From: an uncultured Chromatiaceae bacterium
GTDB lineage: Bacteria; Pseudomonadota; Gammaproteobacteria; Enterobacterales; Alteromonadaceae
Direction: 5' to 3'
Assembly: GCA_937978655.1 (NCBI GenBank)
Contig: CALJUX010000079.1
Coordinates: 1-34,267 of the forward strand
Length of the DNA stretch: 34,267 bases
Shown here: one piece after another, positions 7,687-15,588 of the stretch
How positions within the stretch are numbered: position 1 is the first letter of the stretch
How the letters are laid out: the number at the start of each line of letters is the position of its first letter
Program-made: the position numbers and the translations under genes
Notes under the pieces: generated by a model
What the model saw: the letters and a program-made list of their open reading frames with translations, nothing else
What the model was told of the DNA's origin: nothing
Database searches by the model: none

Positions 7687-9486
7687 TTATTTGCCGACTT
7701 TCAGAATGGCCAGGAAGGCTTCTTGTGGCACTTCCACATTACCGACCTGCTTCATCCGCTTTTTACCTTCTTTCTGTTTCTGTAACAGCTTTTTCTTCCG
7801 GCTGATATCACCGCCATAACACTTGGCCAACACGTTTTTACGCAGCTGTTTGACTGTCGTCCGGGCGATAACATGAGCGCCAATCGCCGCCTGAATGGCG
7901 ATGTCAAACATCTGGCGTGGGATCAGTTCTTTCAGTTTTTCCGCCAGCTCACGGCCACGGCTTTGCGCAAAATCGCGGTGACTGATAATCGCCAGCGCAT
8001 CAACCCGCTCACCGTTGATCAAAATATCCACGCGCGACATATCAGACACCTGGAAACGCTTGAAGGCGTAATCCAGCGATGCGTAGCCGCGACTGGTTGA
8101 TTTTAACCGGTCAAAGAAATCCATTACCACTTCGGCCATCGGCAATTCATAGACCACCGCCACCTGACGGCCGTGGTAGGTCATATTCATTTGCACACCA
8201 CGTTTTTCGATACAAAGGTTAATCACGTTACCTAAATATTCCTGCGGCACCAGAATATGCGCTTCAACGATAGGTTCGCGAATTTCATCGATGTTACCGA
8301 CCGGCGGCAGATCACTTGGGTTATCAACCATGACCAGTTCACCGGCCTTAGTTAGCACTTCATAGACAACCGTTGGCGCTGTGGTGATGAGATCCAGATC
8401 GTATTCACGTTCCAGGCGTTCCTGAATGATTTCCATGTGCAGCATGCCAAGGAAACCGATACGGAAGCCAAAACCCAGTGCGCCTGAACTTTCTGGCTCA
8501 TAAAATAATGACGAGTCATTTAAGCTGAGTTTTTCTAACGCATCGCGGAAATCTTCGTAGTCATCAGAGGAGACTGGGAATACACCGGCATATACCTGCG
8601 GTTTGATACGTTTAAAACCCGGCAACGGCTCTGTGGCCGCATTTTTTGCCAGCGTCAGCGTGTCACCAACCGGAGCACCTTTGATTTCTTTGATGCCGGC
8701 GATGACAAAGCCAACTTCGCCGGTGCTCAGAATGCCGGTGTTGGTGGCTTTTGGCGTGAAGATACCGACTTTGTCGACTTCATACACTGCACCGCTCGAC
8801 ATGATCTTGATTTTGTCTTTGGCCTGAATTTTACCGTGTTTGACCCGGACTAACGACACCACCCCCTGATACGGGTCGAACCAGGAGTCGATGATTAAAG
8901 CCTGGGTTGGAGCGTCAACATCGCCTTCCGGGCAAGGGATGCCTTTAACGATAGTTTCCAGCACATCTTCGATACCAACACCGGTTTTGGCAGAACACTG
9001 CACAGCACCGATGGCTTCAATGCCGATAATATCTTCGATTTCTTCGGCAACACGGTCCGGCTCAGCCTGTGGTAAGTCGATTTTGTTCAGCACTGGCAGA
9101 ACTTCAAGGTTCATTTCCAATGCGGTGTAGCAGTTGGCAACCGTTTGTGCTTCTACGCCCTGCCCCGCATCAACTACTAACAAAGCGCCTTCGCAGGCCG
9201 CCAGCGAGCGGGAAACTTCATAAGTGAAGTCGACGTGGCCTGGCGTATCGATAAAGTTCAGCTGATAAGTTTCGCCGTCTTTGGCTTTATAATTCAGCGT
9301 AACACTCTGGGCTTTGATGGTAATGCCGCGTTCACGTTCCAGATCCATTGAATCCAGTACCTGTTCCTGCATTTCCCGATCTGACAGACCGCCGCAGAAC
9401 TGGATCAGCCGATCCGATAACGTTGATTTACCGTGGTCGATGTGAGCAATGACCGAGAAGTTACGGATATGAGATATTTTTGACAT
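7687..9486 (-). CDS. lepA: Elongation factor 4 (LepA), back-translocating GTPase
   Basis: 599 residues from the ATG at 9486 (E. coli also 599). A TTG three codons upstream is in frame, but the ATG fits the family start (MSKISHIRNFS) and sits after a TTGGAAAA site. EF4 is a ribosome-bound GTPase implicated in back-translocation and in 30S biogenesis. The G domain shows AHIDHGKST, GITIKAQ, DTPGHVDF and NKIDLP. An EF-G-like domain follows (FRIGFLGMLHMEIIQERLE), and the EF4-specific C-terminal domain carries AKCYGGDISRKKKLL near the end. In E. coli, too, lepA follows the rpoE-rseABC cluster. The 118-base gap before it has a TACAAT on the minus strand (9579-9584) that could be a -10 box, without a convincing -35. 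Confidence 0.97.
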   Translation of the reverse strand: MSKISHIRNFSVIAHIDHGKSTLSDRLIQFCGGLSDREMQEQVLDSMDLERERGITIKAQSVTLNYKAKDGETYQLNFIDTPGHVDFTYEVSRSLAACEGALLVVDAGQGVEAQTVANCYTALEMNLEVLPVLNKIDLPQAEPDRVAEEIEDIIGIEAIGAVQCSAKTGVGIEDVLETIVKGIPCPEGDVDAPTQALIIDSWFDPYQGVVSLVRVKHGKIQAKDKIKIMSSGAVYEVDKVGIFTPKATNTGILSTGEVGFVIAGIKEIKGAPVGDTLTLAKNAATEPLPGFKRIKPQVYAGVFPVSSDDYEDFRDALEKLSLNDSSLFYEPESSGALGFGFRIGFLGMLHMEIIQERLEREYDLDLITTAPTVVYEVLTKAGELVMVDNPSDLPPVGNIDEIREPIVEAHILVPQEYLGNVINLCIEKRGVQMNMTYHGRQVAVVYELPMAEVVMDFFDRLKSTSRGYASLDYAFKRFQVSDMSRVDILINGERVDALAIISHRDFAQSRGRELAEKLKELIPRQMFDIAIQAAIGAHVIARTTVKQLRKNVLAKCYGGDISRKKKLLQKQKEGKKRMKQVGNVEVPQEAFLAILKVGK

Positions 9487-9613
9487 TTTTTCCAATCAAA
9501 ACTGAGCTGTAAAGCCGTAAGTTGTGTGGCAGGCGACCTAGCCGCTACCGCTTGCGGCAGATTAAAATTGCCGCGAATTGTACTCTAATTCCCTGATGCT
9601 TGCACTGTGTTCT

Positions 9614-10147
9614 TCAAAGTGGCGCGCCGTCAGCCGACGCCTGTGCCAGCGCAATCTCCGGCAGTACCCGTACCAGCCGGACCTGAAGCTGATCTACCCG
9701 CTGCCTTTCTGTGCGCCGGACGAACCACAGGGTCAACGTCGTGCTCAGCAGCGCGACAGCCAGCTGCAGCAACTCAGGCCACAGCTGCACATGACCAAGC
9801 ACCAGTGTGGCCATAAACACCAGCAAAGGCAGTAAATAGACCAGCAACGCCGAATGCAAGACGGCCCCTGGCTCAACACTGATTTCGACCCGCTGACCAG
9901 GCAACAGATCGGCAGCACCGGCTAAAAACAGCTGTTGCTGACGCTGCGGCAAGGCTTTGGCCACCAGGCCACTGCTGCAGTTGTCCTGCTGCTGACATCC
10001 GCTGCAACTGGTTGAGACCGGTGTTGACAGCCAGACGCCAGCAGCCTCTGCCCGCAACACCGTCGCTTTCACCACCAGTGCTGAGGGGGTTATCGGCTCC
10101 GATGTCGGCAAGCTATGGCAGGATTTATCTTCTGAAGGCATCGTCAT
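9614..10147 (-). CDS. rseC: Sigma-E regulatory protein RseC (SoxR-reducing system family)
   Basis: 177 residues (E. coli 159). RseC is an inner-membrane protein of the rpoE operon; homologues are also linked to reduction of the SoxR iron-sulfur cluster. A cytoplasmic N-terminal part has the Cys cluster C48-x2-C51-x5-C57 (SCSGCQQQDNC), the PGQRVEI segment at 83-89, and two membrane helices at about 98-117 and 124-143. The first 25 or so residues extend beyond the E. coli start; the ATG chosen lacks a clear ribosome-binding site, so the true start could be internal. It follows rseB after 98 bases in which I see nothing notable. Confidence 0.88.
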   Translation of the reverse strand: MTMPSEDKSCHSLPTSEPITPSALVVKATVLRAEAAGVWLSTPVSTSCSGCQQQDNCSSGLVAKALPQRQQQLFLAGAADLLPGQRVEISVEPGAVLHSALLVYLLPLLVFMATLVLGHVQLWPELLQLAVALLSTTLTLWFVRRTERQRVDQLQVRLVRVLPEIALAQASADGAPL

Positions 10148-10245
10148 GCTGGTTACCAGGGCAGGAAATGTCGCCGATTTTAGAGCAGCAGGCCGCTGAA
10201 CTCAATGTTATGTCGCGGCACAGTGCTCAAAGCGGCACGGATCTG

Positions 10246-11193
10246 TTATTCCACAGCCGCCGCCAGTCTGGCCGCCAGTTCTGGCCGTAGCGGCCCAATG
10301 ACCGTGATATCCAGATTTTGTCTGGTGGTGACCAGAATGGTGGTGGCGCCGTCGCGCAGCTGTTGTGCTGGCAAACGGGCGCTGGGTTGCACAAACACCG
10401 AGATCTGATGTAAACCATCACTGAGCAGCCAATTGGCCAGCACCGGCACACTGCGGGTGCTGACCGGCGCCTGTTCAGGCAGCAGTTGATAACCGTTTGG
10501 CAGCCAGTTCAATTTAAATGCTTGTTGAGGGGCAGTGCGATTCACCAGCGCATGCGGCTGCGCCGGCAGCTGCGCGCTAATCAGACTTTGCAGTTCTGGC
10601 GGCAGACCCGGTTTGAGTTGAAGATGCACCACCATCCAGCGATCCAGCACTTCGTTTTGTTCATCGACCGTATCCACGCGCAGCGGAAAACCGGTTTCAG
10701 CATCCTGCCACAGCCAGTAACTATAACGGCTGGCATCGCGGGCACTCAATCGCAACAGCTGGGCTGTGCGCCCTGACAGCGGGACGCTGCTGCCCGGCAC
10801 TATGTCATACAACTGCTGTATCACTGTCAGCGGCTCAAACAAGACCGCCGGCAACTCTTTGATGGAATCGTTCTGGGTCACAATAACGGGTGCGTCAGGT
10901 GCCGCATAATAAACTTTATCACCGCGACGGAAGGTATCAGTACCGACGCCGTCCTGCAGCAGCAGACGCTCCAGCTCCAGCGGAACCGGCAAAGCGCCGG
11001 ATTGTTCATGAATACCATGCAACCAGCGGTAAGTAATCAGCTGGTTTGGCCGCACCTGAACAAAAGATACATCAAAATTAAATTTGCGGACCGCTTGTTG
11101 GGTCCGCTCAAACTGCTGCCAGTCGTCGGCAAAGGCAGACAGACTGCACAGCGTCAGCCCGATGTGGCAAAAACGCCAGACCCGAAAGCGCAT
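10246..11193 (-). CDS. rseB: Sigma-E regulatory protein RseB (MucB)
   Basis: 315 residues from ATG 11193 (E. coli RseB 318). RseB is a periplasmic protein that binds RseA and shields it from DegS; it releases RseA on sensing lipopolysaccharide or mislocalised lipoproteins. An N-terminal signal peptide ends near LSAFA, before DDWQQ. The larger N-terminal domain resembles a lipoprotein-binding fold, and the C-terminal domain contains WLPNGYQLL and ITVIGPL near the end. A GTG at 11208, overlapping the rseA stop, is an alternative start; I prefer the ATG because it gives a standard 22-residue signal peptide and follows GAGATGG. Confidence 0.9.
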   Translation of the reverse strand: MRFRVWRFCHIGLTLCSLSAFADDWQQFERTQQAVRKFNFDVSFVQVRPNQLITYRWLHGIHEQSGALPVPLELERLLLQDGVGTDTFRRGDKVYYAAPDAPVIVTQNDSIKELPAVLFEPLTVIQQLYDIVPGSSVPLSGRTAQLLRLSARDASRYSYWLWQDAETGFPLRVDTVDEQNEVLDRWMVVHLQLKPGLPPELQSLISAQLPAQPHALVNRTAPQQAFKLNWLPNGYQLLPEQAPVSTRSVPVLANWLLSDGLHQISVFVQPSARLPAQQLRDGATTILVTTRQNLDITVIGPLRPELAARLAAAVE

Positions 11194-11204
11194 ATCGGTC
11201 CATC

Positions 11205-11846
11205 TCACTGTTGCTGACCTTTGCCCTCATCTGCAGCGGCATTTTTTGCCTGCTGCGCTGCCGCCTGCTCCATCAGCCGGATTTGTTGCTGGCGGGCCTG
11301 CATCAATTCCTGTAAACGCCGCTGTTGCTCCAGCTGCTGCTGTTGCTGCTGCGGAGTAAAACGCGACTCTACCGAGGTCTGACTCAGACTGACCGGCGCA
11401 GCAACCCCACCTATCGGGCTGGTCTGCAATATCGGCAGTGGCGCGGTCAGCGCCTCATCAGGTTTCTGCTGGGACTGTTGTACCCCCACCACGGCAACGA
11501 TCGCCACGCCGGCCGCGATAGCCCCCTGCATCAGCATTTTCCACCAGCCCTGGTTGGCCGCAGGCTGAGTTCCGCCGACAGCGTCGGCCCTCGCCTGTTG
11601 TAACACCGGCACTGGTTCTGCAGCTAACTGGTGCGGCGCTTCGGCATCAAGCAAGGTGCTGAAGCGGTCCGCAAAATCAAAATCAAGCTGCGGTGCCAGT
11701 TCTTGCCGGAGCACAGACCCCGCCAGCTGATAGCGTAGCCAACTGGCCTGCAGATCAGGATCAGACAATAACGAATCGAGCTGCTCTGCACTGACGTTTT
11801 GATTGTCACTGGCCGCGGAGAGCCATTCTTGATGTTCAGACGACAT
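11205..11846 (-). CDS. rseA: Anti-sigma-E factor RseA
   Basis: 213 residues from ATG 11846, which has an AGG site; longer starts run into rpoE. RseA spans the inner membrane, holds sigma-E inactive through its cytoplasmic domain, and is cut stepwise by DegS and RseP under envelope stress. The N-terminal sigma-binding domain is about 1-75 (LSAASDNQ, SWLRYQLAGSVLRQEL, DFADRFSTLL). One membrane helix lies at about 103-122. The periplasmic part ends in a long Gln-rich, probably coiled-coil stretch (about 165-213, including six consecutive Gln), with no C-terminal hydrophobic residue. It sits between rpoE and rseB. Confidence 0.9.
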   Translation of the reverse strand: MSSEHQEWLSAASDNQNVSAEQLDSLLSDPDLQASWLRYQLAGSVLRQELAPQLDFDFADRFSTLLDAEAPHQLAAEPVPVLQQARADAVGGTQPAANQGWWKMLMQGAIAAGVAIVAVVGVQQSQQKPDEALTAPLPILQTSPIGGVAAPVSLSQTSVESRFTPQQQQQQLEQQRRLQELMQARQQQIRLMEQAAAQQAKNAAADEGKGQQQ

Positions 11847-11871
11847 ACTAATTCCTGTCTTCGTTGATAAA

Positions 11872-12447
11872 TCAGCCAATTAGTGGCTTCAACTGGGTGT
11901 CGATGGCTTCCCGGGCTCTGAAAATACGGCTGCGGACGGTGCCGATTGGACACCCCATCACTTCAGCAATCTCTTCATAACTCAGACCTTCCAATTCACG
12001 TAACGTAATGGCGGTACGCAATTCTTCCGGCAATTTCTCGATGGTATCGAATACCACCTGGCGGATCTCTTCGGTCAGTAACAACTTTTCCGGCGAGTCC
12101 TGTACTTTTAAAGCGTCACTGCCTTCATACGAATCTGCATCATCGGCATCGACGTCGGTTGACGGTGGCTTGCGGCCATTGGCAACCAGATAATTCTTTG
12201 CACTGTTTACAGCGATTCGGTACAACCAGGTATAAAATGCGCTGTCACCACGAAAACCAGGCAGTGCGCGGTAAGCTTTGATGAACGCATCTTGTGCCAC
12301 ATCTGCCACATCGCCGTGATTAGAGACATACCTTGAGATTAAGTTCGCCAATCTGTGCTGATATTTTCTGACCAGCAAGTTAAAAGCAGCTTTATCCCCT
12401 TGTTGTACCCGTTGGACAATCTGCCAATCCAATTCTTGCTCGCTCAT
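11872..12447 (-). CDS. rpoE: RNA polymerase sigma-E factor
   Basis: 191 residues, the same as E. coli RpoE, from the ATG giving MSEQELDW; a TTG eight codons upstream is in frame but would not match the family start. Region 2 is highly conserved (FNLLVRKYQHR, then FIKAYRALPGFRGDSAFYTWLYRIAVN), and region 4 has ITLRELEGLSYEEIAEVMGCPIGTVRSRIFRAREAI-type sequence. Sigma-E directs transcription of outer-membrane assembly, periplasmic protease and repair genes. An AGGGGAA ribosome-binding site lies upstream, and a sigma-E-type promoter at 12514-12540 implies positive autoregulation. Confidence 0.97.
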   Translation of the reverse strand: MSEQELDWQIVQRVQQGDKAAFNLLVRKYQHRLANLISRYVSNHGDVADVAQDAFIKAYRALPGFRGDSAFYTWLYRIAVNSAKNYLVANGRKPPSTDVDADDADSYEGSDALKVQDSPEKLLLTEEIRQVVFDTIEKLPEELRTAITLRELEGLSYEEIAEVMGCPIGTVRSRIFRAREAIDTQLKPLIG

Positions 12448-12513
12448 CTGGGAGCCGTTCCCCTGTCTCAATACTGCTTTAATTTGTCACTGGCTCTTCT
12501 CAAGCGTACTCAC

Positions 12514-12540
12514 TCAGACGAAGGGCTGCGGAAAAAGTTC
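12514..12540 (-). promoter_or_regulatory. Sigma-E-dependent promoter of rpoE-rseABC
   Basis: On the minus strand GAACTT (12540-12535) and TCTGA (12518-12514) are separated by exactly 16 bases. This is the classic sigma-E -35/-10 pair with the same spacing as E. coli rpoH P3. The predicted start is near 12507, leaving a leader of about 60 bases before rpoE. Confidence 0.82.
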
Positions 12541-12566
12541 GGTTTCACTGATAAAAAAGTTACAAT
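12538..12566 (+). promoter_or_regulatory. Candidate housekeeping promoter for nadB
   Basis: TACAAT at 12561-12566 is a good -10 box. TTCGGT at 12538-12543, a poor -35, lies 17 bases upstream and overlaps the -35 of the divergent sigma-E promoter. The leader to nadB would be about 130 bases. An NadR-type operator was not recognised. Confidence 0.3.
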
Positions 12567-12705
12567 ACGATGATCGCCCTGCTGTTTTTTGGCATAAAAA
12601 GGCGTTTTTCGTTCAGATCATTTGCAGGTTGCGAGCCGTGCGAACGGCTGCGACAAGGCAACAGATCTGATTAAGATCCTGTTTTTTGTCGGGTAAGTGT
12701 ATCGC

Positions 12706-14313
12706 ATGCATCATCAAAAAGAACATCGCTGTGACGTTTTAATTGTCGGCAGTGGCGCTGCAGGTCTTAGTCTCGCGCTGCAACTGGCAAAGGATCTGCA
12801 CGTGATAGTGCTCAGTAAAGGCCCGCTGCGTGAAGGATCTACCTTGTACGCCCAAGGTGGAATTGCCGCGGTGTTTGACGAAAACGACAGCATCGCCTCC
12901 CATGTCAATGATACGCTGATCGCCGGCGCTGGCCTTTGCGAAGACGCCGCCGTGCAATTTACCGCCGAAAACGCGAAATCCGCGATGGAATGGCTGATAG
13001 CGCAGGGCGTGCCTTTTGATCAGTACCGCGATGACGACGGCGTGCTGAAATATCACCTGACCCGCGAAGGCGGCCACAGCCACCGGCGCATATTGCATGC
13101 CGCCGACGCCACCGGCCGTGCCGTGCAAATCACGCTGGTTGACCAGGTGCGACAGCATCCGAATATCCGTTTGCTGGAAAACTATAACGCCATTGACCTT
13201 ATCACTGACGCCAAACTGGGCATCGACGGCAACCAGTGCCACGGCGCTTATGTCTGGAATAGAGCGAATGAGCAAGTGGAAGTGATTGCCGCCCGCTTTG
13301 TGGCCTTAGCGACCGGCGGCGCCAGTAAAGTGTATCTGTATACCTCAAATCCGGATGTGGCATCAGGTGATGGTATTGCGATGGCCTGGCGCGCCGGCTG
13401 TCGCGTCGCCAATATGGAATTTAATCAGTTCCACCCGACCAGCCTGTATCATCCGGACGCACAAAATTATCTGATCACCGAAGCAATGCGCGGTGAAGGC
13501 GCTTATTTAAAACGGCCGGATGGCAGCCGTTTTATGCCGGATTTTGATGAAAGAGCCGAACTGGCGCCCCGCGATATCGTCGCGCGCGCCATCGACTTTG
13601 AAATGAAACGCTTGGGTGTAGCCTGTGTCTATCTTGACATCAGCCATCAGCCGAAAGATTTTATCCTCGAACATTTCCCGACTATTTATGCCAAATGTTT
13701 AAGTGTCGGTATCGACATCACCAGACAGCCTATTCCAGTGGTGCCAGCCGCGCATTACACCTGTGGCGGAGTGATGACCAATCTTAACGGTCAGACTGAC
13801 ATGCCAAACCTCTATGCCATTGGTGAAGTCGCCTACACCGGTTTACATGGCGCCAACCGGATGGCGAGTAACTCTTTGCTGGAATGTGTGGTGTTTGCGC
13901 AAAGCGCGGCGCGACATATTCTGCAGCAGTGGCCAGCGTCAAAACCAACACCGGTGCTGCCAGACTGGGATGAAAGTCGGGTCAGTAATTCGGATGAAGA
14001 AGTGGTGATCACCCACAACTGGCATGAACTTCGGATGTTTATGTGGGATTTTGTTGGCATAGTGCGCACCACCAAACGGCTGGAGCGGGCACTACACCGG
14101 GTGGAACTGCTGCAGCGTGAAATTCAGGAATACTACCGCCATTTCCGTGTCAGCAATAATTTACTGGAACTGCGTAACCTGACGATGGTGGCGGAACTTA
14201 TCATTAAAAGTGCCATGCAACGCAAAGAAAGCCGGGGCTTGCATTACACGCTGGATTACCCGGAGCAGGCAGCGCACAGCAAGCCGACTATTCTGCAGCC
14301 GGGGCGTGACTAG
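12706..14313 (+). CDS. nadB: L-aspartate oxidase
   Basis: 535 residues from ATG 12706 (E. coli 540); a GTG three codons upstream is also in frame. NadB is a cytoplasmic FAD enzyme that oxidises L-aspartate to iminoaspartate, the first step of de novo NAD synthesis, feeding NadA. Visible features are the FAD dinucleotide motif VGSGAAG, the YAQGGIAAV segment, REGGHSHRRILHAADATGR, EFNQFHPT, RGEGAYLKRPDG, PAAHYTCGGV and GANRMASNSLLE, all family hallmarks. The C-terminal helical domain has NHWHEL-like and FRVSNNLLELRNL sequence. It diverges from rpoE, as in E. coli, and ends 27 bases before a strong terminator. Confidence 0.97.
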   Translation: MHHQKEHRCDVLIVGSGAAGLSLALQLAKDLHVIVLSKGPLREGSTLYAQGGIAAVFDENDSIASHVNDTLIAGAGLCEDAAVQFTAENAKSAMEWLIAQGVPFDQYRDDDGVLKYHLTREGGHSHRRILHAADATGRAVQITLVDQVRQHPNIRLLENYNAIDLITDAKLGIDGNQCHGAYVWNRANEQVEVIAARFVALATGGASKVYLYTSNPDVASGDGIAMAWRAGCRVANMEFNQFHPTSLYHPDAQNYLITEAMRGEGAYLKRPDGSRFMPDFDERAELAPRDIVARAIDFEMKRLGVACVYLDISHQPKDFILEHFPTIYAKCLSVGIDITRQPIPVVPAAHYTCGGVMTNLNGQTDMPNLYAIGEVAYTGLHGANRMASNSLLECVVFAQSAARHILQQWPASKPTPVLPDWDESRVSNSDEEVVITHNWHELRMFMWDFVGIVRTTKRLERALHRVELLQREIQEYYRHFRVSNNLLELRNLTMVAELIIKSAMQRKESRGLHYTLDYPEQAAHSKPTILQPGRD

Positions 14314-14340
14314 GCCATTCGCCAAAGACCATACTAAAGA

Positions 14341-14370
14341 AAAAAGCCGGATTTATTTTCCGGCTTTTTT
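14341..14370. terminator. Bidirectional rho-independent terminator between nadB and the PQ-loop gene
   Basis: AAAAAGCCGG (14341-14350) pairs with CCGGCTTTTT (14360-14369) around a 9-base AT-rich loop. T runs follow the GC stem on both strands, so it can end nadB transcripts and those of the converging gene at 14387-14674. Confidence 0.88.
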
Positions 14371-14386
14371 GTACCTCAAGGCACAG

Positions 14387-14674
14387 TCAGACGACTGATT
14401 GTGCTGTGGTTTCCGCTTTCTTGCGGTATTTAATAATCAGCATCACCACATAAATCTGCAGCGCTGCCGTGGCGAGTTGCCCCAGGATTGACTGCAGCTC
14501 AAAATATTTTTCCGCATAAATGTACAGACTGATATTGCCAAGCGCAAAGGCCGCCCAGGTCAGGGCCGGTACGCCGGCAGACTCTTTGGTACGCAGCAGA
14601 TGGACCAATTGCATCAGGGTCGCGATAGGAAAAATAATTGCCGGAATATAACCAACCAGTTCCACAAAACTCAT
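14387..14674 (-). CDS. Small PQ-loop / SemiSWEET-like membrane protein
   Basis: 95 residues with three predicted membrane helices (about 5-25, 35-55 and 62-82), the size and layout of a bacterial SemiSWEET half-transporter. The stretch from Pro11 through FPIATLMQLVHLLRTKESAGV to LTWAAFALGNISLYIYAE resembles the PQ-loop fold, in which the RTK loop and the following helix with a conserved Asn are typical, although the PQ pair itself is not intact. SemiSWEETs are thought to dimerise and let small sugars equilibrate across the membrane; the substrate here is unknown. The ATG follows AAGGATCTCAG. It stands alone between nadB and ygfX. Confidence 0.55.
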   Translation of the reverse strand: MSFVELVGYIPAIIFPIATLMQLVHLLRTKESAGVPALTWAAFALGNISLYIYAEKYFELQSILGQLATAALQIYVVMLIIKYRKKAETTAQSVV

Positions 14675-14723
14675 CTGAGATCCTTATTTCAGCTGAAAAA
14701 CGCTGCTGTTATTCTGATATACG

Positions 14724-15188
14724 TCAGCGCAGCCACTGCGTCCGGGTTTGTCGCGCCTGCTGCCAGTGCAGTTGCCGCACAGTCCGGGCCAGCAGACGAA
14801 AATCAGCTTCAGCTAACGCGTCGCGGAAGATCCAGCGCCGGCCGGTCTGCCCGTCTGCAGTCTGCCACAGCAACCAAACGCCCAGCCAGCAGATCTGTGT
14901 TTGCGCGCACAACCTGCCAGCGCTGATGTCAGCGGTCACTCCCGCCACCCGGTCAGCCCATTTGAACTGTAACTGAGGATGCAAAGTCAGCACAATGCCG
15001 GGGCGTGCCAACTCAGCGCCACACAGATAAAACACTGGTAACCAGCAAAGCGGTAACCACCAGGGGGCTGCAACCGGCGCCAGCCAGCCCGGCACCAGCC
15101 AGGCAAACCACAGCGCCAGCATTAGCAGGCACCAGTAACATCGCCGCGGCCAGACCGACTGTCGTATCAACAGGTGCCGGCCTGACAT
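14724..15188 (-). CDS. ygfX: YgfX-family inner-membrane protein (CptA)
   Basis: 154 residues (E. coli YgfX 135). Two closely spaced hydrophobic helices occupy about 17-36 and 40-58. The C-terminal cytoplasmic part has the family pattern of a Leu/Trp-rich beta segment followed by WIFRDALAEADFRLLARTVRQ, which aligns with the end of E. coli YgfX. In E. coli it was reported as a toxin that interferes with FtsZ and MreB, with SdhE proposed as antitoxin; that role is disputed, and a link to flavoprotein assembly is also possible. It starts 3 bases after the sdhE stop, so the two are co-translated. Confidence 0.78.
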   Translation of the reverse strand: MSGRHLLIRQSVWPRRCYWCLLMLALWFAWLVPGWLAPVAAPWWLPLCWLPVFYLCGAELARPGIVLTLHPQLQFKWADRVAGVTADISAGRLCAQTQICWLGVWLLWQTADGQTGRRWIFRDALAEADFRLLARTVRQLHWQQARQTRTQWLR

Positions 15189-15191
15189 CGG

Positions 15192-15443
15192 TTACACCCG
15201 AACCCGGTTCAGGATCACCTGCACCAGTGCCTGCAACGCAGGATCCGGCGACTGGGCATGGCCCATAAACCAGGCAAATAAATCCGGGTCGTCACAGGCC
15301 AGCAGGCGTTCAAAGATATGTTTTTCCGGCTCCGTCAGCGCGTCATACCCATGTTCAACAAAAGGCGCCAGCAGCACGTCCAGCTCCAGCATGCCACGAC
15401 GGCAGGCCCAGCGTAATTTCGGTTTGGTCATTAATACAGTCAT
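15192..15443 (-). CDS. sdhE: FAD assembly factor SdhE
   Basis: 83 residues (E. coli 88). SdhE helps attach FAD covalently to the flavoprotein subunits of succinate dehydrogenase and fumarate reductase. The diagnostic RGMLELD (RGxxE motif) is at 16-22 and CDDPDLFAWFMGH lies in the middle, both matching E. coli SdhE. The ATG at 15443 follows AGGAATGTT; a second in-frame ATG four codons in has no such site. It leads the sdhE-ygfX pair and diverges from ygfZ. Confidence 0.93.
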   Translation of the reverse strand: MTVLMTKPKLRWACRRGMLELDVLLAPFVEHGYDALTEPEKHIFERLLACDDPDLFAWFMGHAQSPDPALQALVQVILNRVRV

Positions 15444-15491
15444 AACATTCCTGTGGGTAACGTGTGAAACGCCGATGCGGATAAGGGTTAA

Positions 15492-15500
15492 ATTCTAACA
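15492..15500 (-). promoter_or_regulatory. Candidate extended -10 promoter for sdhE-ygfX
   Basis: On the minus strand TGTTAGAAT fits an extended -10 (TGnTAnAAT) about 50 bases upstream of sdhE. No good -35 lies at the proper distance, which extended -10 promoters can tolerate. The rest of the 145-base divergent gap shows no clear site for ygfZ. Confidence 0.35.
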
Positions 15501-15588
15501 AAAAAATCGGCCGGGGGTTGTGCTTTTGCCAGCAACACCCAATGATCAGGCTACTGTAAATGGTTTCAGTCGGGAGTCCTCCGCTGTT

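Noticed and set aside
11325..11353. CTG-rich tract as a microsatellite
   Set aside because: It encodes the Gln-rich tail of RseA and is interrupted by other codons, so it is coding bias rather than a clean repeat.
12739..13275. 178-codon frame antisense to nadB
   Set aside because: It covers conserved NadB motifs and has no ribosome-binding site or recognisable family.
14724..15443. ygfX-sdhE as a toxin-antitoxin module
   Set aside because: The pair matches the reported CptAB, but SdhE has a well-supported flavinylation role and the toxin role is contested, so I do not present it as a toxin-antitoxin system.
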